This document shows, one piece after another, positions 1 through 4,067 of a stretch of 6,605 bases of DNA; position 1 is the stretch's first letter, and every line of letters begins with the position of its first letter. Below the pieces are notes generated by a model, which was given only the letters and a program-made list of their open reading frames with translations, was not told where the DNA came from and did not search any database. The DNA comes from Euryarchaeota archaeon UBA229. GTDB lineage: Archaea > Thermoplasmatota > Poseidoniia > Poseidoniales > Poseidoniaceae. The stretch spans positions 5,434-12,038 of the forward strand of contig DAUW01000089.1 in the NCBI GenBank assembly GCA_002505355.1. Reading direction: 5' to 3'. The position numbers were made by a program, and so were the translations under genes.

Positions 1-1
1 T

Positions 2-1108
2 GACCCAAGCGAAACCGTTGACTCGGACGGCGACGGAGTTGGTGATAACTCAGATTGGGCGGTCAATGATGCGTCAGAATCAGCTGATAGTGACGGCGAT
101 GGCGTTGGCGATAACTCCGATGCGTTCCCTGACGACGCAACGGAGACAGCAGATACTGACTCTGATGGCGTTGGTGATAATTCTGATGTGTTTCCCCAAG
201 ATGCAACTGAGACAGCGGATTCAGATTCCGATGGCGTTGGTGACAATGCCGATTGGGCACCCAACGATCCAAGTGAAACCACAGATAGTGACTCAGACGG
301 TGTTGGTGACAATGCTGACGCATTTCCTCAAAATCCCAGCGAGACAGTAGACTCGGATTTCGACGGGGTCGGTGACAATGCGGACGAGTTCGATGATGAC
401 CCATCGGAAACAACTGATACTGACGGTGACGGGGTCGGAGATAATGCAGATGCCTTCGATAATGACCCATCAGAAACATCTGATGCTGATGGGGACGGAG
501 TAGGAGATAATGCAGACGCCTTCGATGACGACCCATCAGAAACATCTGATGCGGATGGGGACGGAGTAGGAGATAACGCTGATGCATTCGATGATGATCC
601 AACTGAAACCACCGACACTGACAACGATGGAGTTGGCGATAATTCAGACTGGGCACCAAACGATTCTACAGAATCCGCAGACAGTGACTCCGATGGCGTG
701 GGTGACAATGCGGATGCCTTCCCTGATGATCCAACTGAAACATTAGATTCAGACAGCAACGGTGTCGGGGATAATGCCCAAGCAATCGCAGAAGCCAAAG
801 CAGCGGCCGAACAAGCCGCCGATGAAAAGCGGAGAAATACCATAATTATCGCAGTAGTAGTAATCGCAGCAATCGCTGCGGCTGTTGCCCTGTTCGTGCG
901 CAACCGTAATTCAAGTGGCAGTGATGGAGTATCAACCGCAAAAGACTATTCTACTGGTACCCAGAATGAGCTAAATGCGGCTGCTTTAGGTACTAACCAA
1001 CTGCAGATAGTCAATCAATGGACCGATGAATCTGGTTATACTTGGAGAAAAATGAGCGATAATACCTACCATTACTGGGACGGTAACCAATGGATCAAAC
1101 ACAGTTAG
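2..1108 (+). CDS. Surface protein with Asp-rich calcium-binding repeats, 3' part of gene
   Basis: The frame is already open at the window edge, so the N-terminus and any signal peptide are missing; 368 codons remain before the TAG at 1106-1108. Residues 2-265 are twelve 22-residue repeats around the core DxDxDGVGDN, which resembles thrombospondin type-3 and other DxDxDG calcium-binding loops. A helical Ala/Glu-rich linker follows (about 261-280), then one transmembrane segment of Ile/Val/Ala (281-299), a Gly/Ser linker, and a C-terminal module (340-368) containing GYTWRKM and YWDGNQW. By family knowledge such repeats are extracellular and rigid when calcium is bound; binding is inferred here. 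Topology is uncertain because basic residues flank both sides of the membrane segment (KRR before, RNRN after). Outside repeats with a cytoplasmic C-terminus is the most likely arrangement. The true function is unknown; adhesion or an envelope stalk is a guess. Confidence 0.85.
   Translation, partial: DPSETVDSDGDGVGDNSDWAVNDASESADSDGDGVGDNSDAFPDDATETADTDSDGVGDNSDVFPQDATETADSDSDGVGDNADWAPNDPSETTDSDSDGVGDNADAFPQNPSETVDSDFDGVGDNADEFDDDPSETTDTDGDGVGDNADAFDNDPSETSDADGDGVGDNADAFDDDPSETSDADGDGVGDNADAFDDDPTETTDTDNDGVGDNSDWAPNDSTESADSDSDGVGDNADAFPDDPTETLDSDSNGVGDNAQAIAEAKAAAEQAADEKRRNTIIIAVVVIAAIAAAVALFVRNRNSSGSDGVSTAKDYSTGTQNELNAAALGTNQLQIVNQWTDESGYTWRKMSDNTYHYWDGNQWIKHS
5..796 (+). repeat. Twelve tandem 66-bp coding repeats
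   Basis: Units start every 66 bp from 5 (5, 71, 137 ... 731) with no length variation. Each encodes a pattern like PSETxDSDxDGVGDNADAFPDD. Eleven units keep DGVGDN; the last reads NGVGDN and then decays into the helical linker. Units 1, 4 and 10 replace the AF of the DAFPDD part with WA (DWAVND or DWAPND). Units 8 (467-532) and 9 (533-598) are identical in protein yet differ at seven bases by my reading, all of them silent. The array probably continues left of the window. Confidence 0.95.
842..898 (+). other. Transmembrane segment of the repeat protein
   Basis: Nineteen consecutive uncharged residues, almost all Ile, Val, Ala or Leu, are bounded by EKRRNT before and RNRN after. This is long enough to span a membrane once and would anchor the acidic repeat stalk to the cell. 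Only about 69 residues follow it. Confidence 0.85.
1019..1105 (+). other. Small C-terminal Trp/Tyr module (YWDGxxW)
   Basis: The last 29 residues carry GYTWRKMSDN followed by YWDGNQWIKHS. The spacing of aromatic residues and the YWDGxxWxxH ending recall the short DUF2510 motif found near membrane segments in actinobacterial proteins. This is a resemblance only; I cannot test homology here. If the repeats are outside, this module would lie in the cytoplasm. Confidence 0.4.
1048..1052 (-). terminator. Possible oligo-T terminator for aspS
   Basis: Five A on the plus strand give five T on the aspS strand about 60 bases past its stop, inside the end of the opposing gene. Weak candidate based on position and composition only. 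Confidence 0.2.
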
Positions 1109-1111
1109 TAC

Positions 1112-2518
1112 CTAAGGACTAACACGCTTTCTGTCTCTTGGGAACAACACAGTTTCTCTAACGTTTTTTGCCCCTGTTAATTTCATCAGGATTCTTTCAA
1201 CTCCCAAGCCCCATCCAGCGTGTGGTGGCACACCATGTCTAAATCCTGCGACGTAGAACTCAAATTCCTCTGGGTCTAAATCCATTTTTTTCAGATTATC
1301 AATCAGCACGTCCATCCGGTGTTCACGTTGACCACCGGACGTTAATTCATCCCGCCCAAAGTTAAGATCGAATCCACGACTTAATTGCTCGCCGGTTGAG
1401 CCATCCTCTCCTTTTACGTGATGAATGTAGAATGGTTTGAGCGCCATCGGCCATCGTGGAAGAAAGTAAAACTGTGGCAGGTCATCAGCTAACAAATCTG
1501 AATTCTCTGCGTCAATGTCATCCCCCCACTCAATTTCTCCACCTTTTTCTTTGATGATTCTTATGGCATCACAGTAAGAAACTCTCGGAAATGGTAGCTC
1601 TGGAACAATGACTTCAACAGGTTCCTCGCCTTTGCTGGCACGATATTGGTTGATGGTTGCTATGTAGGATTGAGATTCTTCATCATCAGCAATTGATTGC
1701 CACATGTGGTGAATCATTCGCTCTAGGACTCCCATTACATCATCATCTGTCGACCATGAGCATTCTATATCGAATGATATGAACTCATTCAAGTGACGGT
1801 ACGTGTCATGCTTTTCCGCCCTAAATGCTGGTCCAATTTCAAACACTCTTTCTAAACCTCCAGACATACACAACTGTTTGAACAGTTGTGGTGATTGGTT
1901 CAGGAATGCCGGTGTATCGAAGTACTGCATTGGGAAAAGGTCCGTGCCGCCTTCGGTAGCAGTAGCGACAATTTTCGGTGTGTGTGTCTCAAAAAACCCC
2001 TCACTAATTAGCGCCTCTCTTCCGTATTGCAATACTTTGCCACGCAGTCTGAACATTGCTGCTATGTGGGCCCTTCTCAAATCGAGGAATCGGTTGTCCA
2101 ATCTAGTGTCTAACTCGACATGGACAGTGTCAGTTACCCCTAGTGGTAGTGGCGCTTCAGCTTTGGCGATTACGACAACAGATTCCGCTATCACTTCGTA
2201 TGCGGGCGGTGGCGGGGATTCACCTTCTTTCAATTTTGGAGGACGTTTTTCACTTACTTTGCCGGTGAATTGTAATGTTGATTCCCGCGTCATTCTTTGC
2301 ACCATATCTAGAGCTTCCGAACCAACATTATCCGCTTTGAGGAATATTTGGGTCTTGCCAGTTCCGTCACGTAAATCGACAAAGCAAATCGCTCCTTTAC
2401 CCCTATTAGCTTCCATAAAACCGGCCACAGTCACCTCAGTGTCAATCAGCTCTGCACCACTACTCTGTATTTCACCTAGGGTATGGGTGCGATAATGGGT
2501 TGGTACGTAATTGCTCAT
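1112..2518 (-). CDS. aspS: Aspartyl-tRNA synthetase, archaeal type
   Basis: This class II aminoacyl-tRNA synthetase attaches aspartate to tRNA(Asp) in the cytoplasm. Numbering from the ATG at 2518 (468 residues): an N-terminal OB-fold anticodon-binding domain (about 25-125), then the catalytic core. Visible motifs are motif 1 (about 173-181, ending FETHTPKI), the flipping loop ATATEGGTDLFP (185-196), QSPQLFKQ (208-215), motif 2 FRAEKHDTYRHLNE (232-245), the SGGQREHR block and motif 3 GWGLGVER (435-442). It lacks the GAD insertion of bacterial AspS, so it is the archaeal/eukaryotic type, but it is somewhat longer than the usual roughly 430-440 residues, partly from a Lys/Pro-rich insert (91-107). 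Starts at TTG 2548 or ATG 2545 are also open; 2518 is chosen because family homology begins only at YRTH, eight residues further on. No clear Shine-Dalgarno precedes any of them. Whether it also charges tRNA(Asn) is undecided. Confidence 0.96.
   Translation of the reverse strand: MSNYVPTHYRTHTLGEIQSSGAELIDTEVTVAGFMEANRGKGAICFVDLRDGTGKTQIFLKADNVGSEALDMVQRMTRESTLQFTGKVSEKRPPKLKEGESPPPPAYEVIAESVVVIAKAEAPLPLGVTDTVHVELDTRLDNRFLDLRRAHIAAMFRLRGKVLQYGREALISEGFFETHTPKIVATATEGGTDLFPMQYFDTPAFLNQSPQLFKQLCMSGGLERVFEIGPAFRAEKHDTYRHLNEFISFDIECSWSTDDDVMGVLERMIHHMWQSIADDEESQSYIATINQYRASKGEEPVEVIVPELPFPRVSYCDAIRIIKEKGGEIEWGDDIDAENSDLLADDLPQFYFLPRWPMALKPFYIHHVKGEDGSTGEQLSRGFDLNFGRDELTSGGQREHRMDVLIDNLKKMDLDPEEFEFYVAGFRHGVPPHAGWGLGVERILMKLTGAKNVRETVLFPRDRKRVSP
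1164..1169 (+). terminator. Possible oligo-T terminator for the repeat protein gene
   Basis: Six T residues lie 56 bases after the stop at 1108, inside the 3' end of the opposing aspS. Archaeal RNA polymerase often stops at plain T-tracts without a hairpin. This is a candidate only, supported by position and composition. Confidence 0.25.
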
Positions 2519-2668
2519 GGATGGGCGGGACTTGGCATAGGTCATCAAGCATTCGCTAGGTATTTTTGATAATTAGAAACTCATAGCACACTAATTTATT
2601 ACTAATGAGAATAATCAGGATAACGATTATACGATTGATTCATAAAGTGGTTGTTGCCGCCTCAGCGC
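2519..2668. promoter_or_regulatory. Divergent promoter region between aspS and metK
   Basis: This short stretch, markedly AT-rich from about 2551 to 2648, separates two genes transcribed away from each other, so both promoters should lie here. For aspS (minus strand), the AATAAATTA-like stretch near 2592-2600 is a possible archaeal TATA box, placing transcription start about 2567-2573. For metK (plus strand), TTATAC at 2627-2632 is a candidate, giving a start near 2655, about 14 bases before the ATG. No Shine-Dalgarno is seen before metK, so a leaderless or short-leader transcript is plausible. Box assignments are inference from position and composition. Confidence 0.45.
2611..2630. repeat. 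Short inverted repeat ATAATC-N8-GATTAT
   Basis: Perfect 6-bp arms at 2611-2616 and 2625-2630 are separated by 8 bases. The right arm overlaps the candidate metK TATA element, and ACGATT is directly repeated at 2623-2628 and 2631-2636. It could be an operator for a dimeric regulator, but arms this short in AT-rich DNA also arise by chance. Confidence 0.3.
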
Positions 2669-3913
2669 ATGACTGAAGTCCTTTTTTCCTCAGAATCTGT
2701 AACCAGCGGGCATCCAGATAAACTGTGCGATGCGATATCAGATGCTATTGTTGATGCATGCTTAGCGGTTGACGCCAATGCAAGAGTGGCGGTAGAAACC
2801 TGCGTGAAAGGTAAACAAGACCAAGGATTAATTGTTCTTGCGGGGGAAGTCTCGCTTGCTGGCGAGGTGCCAGATTATGAATTAATTGCTCGTAAGGCAG
2901 CAGCGGATATTGGCTATACTTCTCACTCAATTGGCATGGATGCCACCGACCCCGATTTTTGTGAGGTTCAAGTGCACATAACCACGCAATCAGCAAATAT
3001 CGCTCAGGGGGTCAACCAAGACGGATTGAATCAGGGAGCTGGCGATCAAGGCATGATGTTTGGTTACGCCTGTGAAGAGACTGAGGCGTATGACGGTCTG
3101 CAGGGTAGGTATTTCCCCTTAGCAGCAGCGCTATCTCAAAGGTTGTCTAGAAGACTGACTGCGGTTCGAGAACAGGGAATTTTGTCCTGGGCACGTCCTG
3201 ACGGTAAATCGCAGGTGACCGTACAGTACGATTCAGAGGGTAATGTTGAGAAGGTACACACTGTGGTAATTGCGATTCAACATGATGATAGATTGAAGGA
3301 TGAATTTGGAGGTTCAGAATCACAAGAACTGGCACATATTGAACAAGCGATCAAAGAGCATGTTGTCGAGCATTCCATTCCATCTGAGTTATTGTCCGAC
3401 GGTTACAAATTGGTGGTTAACGGTACTGGCAGATTCGCTGATCCAGGTGGCCCTTATGCTGACGCTGGACTAACAGGGAGGAAAATTATTGTTGACACAT
3501 ACGGTGGTATGGGTCGACATGGTGGTGGCGCATTTTCGGGCAAGGACCCATCCAAAGTTGATCGTTCAGCAGCGTATGCATCCCGCTGGGCTGCCAAACA
3601 CGTGGTTGCGGCAGGTCTAGCATCTCGCTGTGAGATTCAGTTAGCATACGTAATCGGCGTGGCTGAACCTGTTAGCGTCCGCGTGGAAACCTTTGGGACT
3701 TCTTCGCTCAGTGAACATGATGTCGGCAACAGAGTCAAACAGGTATTCGACTTTAGGCCGGGAGCCATTGCCAGAGACCTTCGCTTGCAAGCGCCAATAT
3801 ACTCCATAACTGCTGCAGGTGGTCACTTTGGTCGAGTTCCTACCGAGCATGGGGAGTTCCCTTGGGAAGTGCTTCATGAGGACAAAATCCGCGCGCTACA
3901 ACAGAAGCAATGA
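2669..3913 (+). CDS. metK: S-adenosylmethionine synthetase, bacterial MetK type
   Basis: It makes S-adenosylmethionine from methionine and ATP, releasing phosphate and pyrophosphate; it is cytosolic and usually a tetramer. All three MetK domains are present. Signatures are SVTSGHPDKLCDAISDA (10-26 region, with His15, Asp17 and Lys18), Glu43 in ARVAVET, GAGDQGMMFGYA (123-134, methionine/ATP loop), GLTGRKIIVDTYGG (267-280) and the P-loop-like GGGAFSGKDPSKVDRSAAY (285-303). Length is 414 residues, about 30 more than E. coli MetK; part of the excess is near 213-240. TTG codons at 2651 and 2654 are in frame upstream, but the ATG at 2669 matches the family N-terminus (MTEVLFSSES). Most archaea instead use a divergent archaeal-type enzyme with little similarity, so in an archaeal host this gene suggests old transfer from bacteria. 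It is divergent from aspS and lies upstream of the large secreted protein gene. Confidence 0.97.
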   Translation: MTEVLFSSESVTSGHPDKLCDAISDAIVDACLAVDANARVAVETCVKGKQDQGLIVLAGEVSLAGEVPDYELIARKAAADIGYTSHSIGMDATDPDFCEVQVHITTQSANIAQGVNQDGLNQGAGDQGMMFGYACEETEAYDGLQGRYFPLAAALSQRLSRRLTAVREQGILSWARPDGKSQVTVQYDSEGNVEKVHTVVIAIQHDDRLKDEFGGSESQELAHIEQAIKEHVVEHSIPSELLSDGYKLVVNGTGRFADPGGPYADAGLTGRKIIVDTYGGMGRHGGGAFSGKDPSKVDRSAAYASRWAAKHVVAAGLASRCEIQLAYVIGVAEPVSVRVETFGTSSLSEHDVGNRVKQVFDFRPGAIARDLRLQAPIYSITAAGGHFGRVPTEHGEFPWEVLHEDKIRALQQKQ

Positions 3914-3980
3914 TGGGACAAATATAGTCCAAATGTCCGATTCACTCAATAGGGGTGTCTTATTGGGTTGGTATGGTCTT
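3914..3980 (+). promoter_or_regulatory. Spacer with possible TATA box before the secreted hydrolase gene
   Basis: Between the metK stop and ATG 3981 lies AAATATA (3920-3926), flanked by 4-bp arms GGAC (3916-3919) and GTCC (3927-3930). If AAATATA is a TATA box, transcription would start about 3947-3952, downstream of the in-frame ATG at 3933 and about 30 bases before ATG 3981; this is one reason for preferring 3981. Read-through from metK is the alternative. AGGGGTG at 3951-3957 looks somewhat like a ribosome binding site but is too far from 3981 to be convincing. Confidence 0.3.
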
Positions 3981-4067
3981 ATGTCGCGTAGTGCATCAAA
4001 AGCAATGATGTTTGTTGGTTTATTGGTATTAACGAGCCTAACTCCAATGGTTGTTAACGTATCAGCA
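3981..4067 (+). other. Signal peptide of the secreted hydrolase
   Basis: The first 29 residues show a short N-region with Arg3 and Lys7, a hydrophobic core (MMFVGLLVLTSL) and a small-residue ending NVSA suited to signal peptidase I. The mature protein would begin at TNTILLSL. No lipobox cysteine is present, so a lipoprotein is unlikely. Confidence 0.8.

Noticed and set aside
18..350. Plus-strand frame of 110 codons in another phase of the repeats
   Set aside because: Shifted frame of the repeat array; the acidic DxDxDG frame is the one that continues into a membrane segment and sensible C-terminus.
63..659. Open frame of 198 codons on the minus strand, rich in His, Arg, Gln and Leu
   Set aside because: It is the antisense of the periodic Asp-rich repeats; it repeats with the same 66-bp period and has no independent features.
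5..796. CRISPR-like regular repetition
   Set aside because: The 66-bp units are contiguous, diverged, in frame and coding, with no unique spacers.
328..903. Open frame of 191 codons on the minus strand, Ser/Pro rich
   Set aside because: Antisense shadow of the same repeat array; composition follows from the opposite strand.
1803..2495. Plus-strand open frame of 230 codons
   Set aside because: Lies fully antisense to aspS, whose motifs are unambiguous; no recognisable domain.
2651..2668. TTG start extending MetK by six residues
   Set aside because: The added MLPPQR has no match to the family N-terminus, and the ATG at 2669 fits exactly.
3916..3930. GGAC-N7-GTCC as an intrinsic terminator after metK
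   Set aside because: The stem is only 4 bp and no T-tract follows; at most it is a chance or operator-like palindrome around a TATA-like core.
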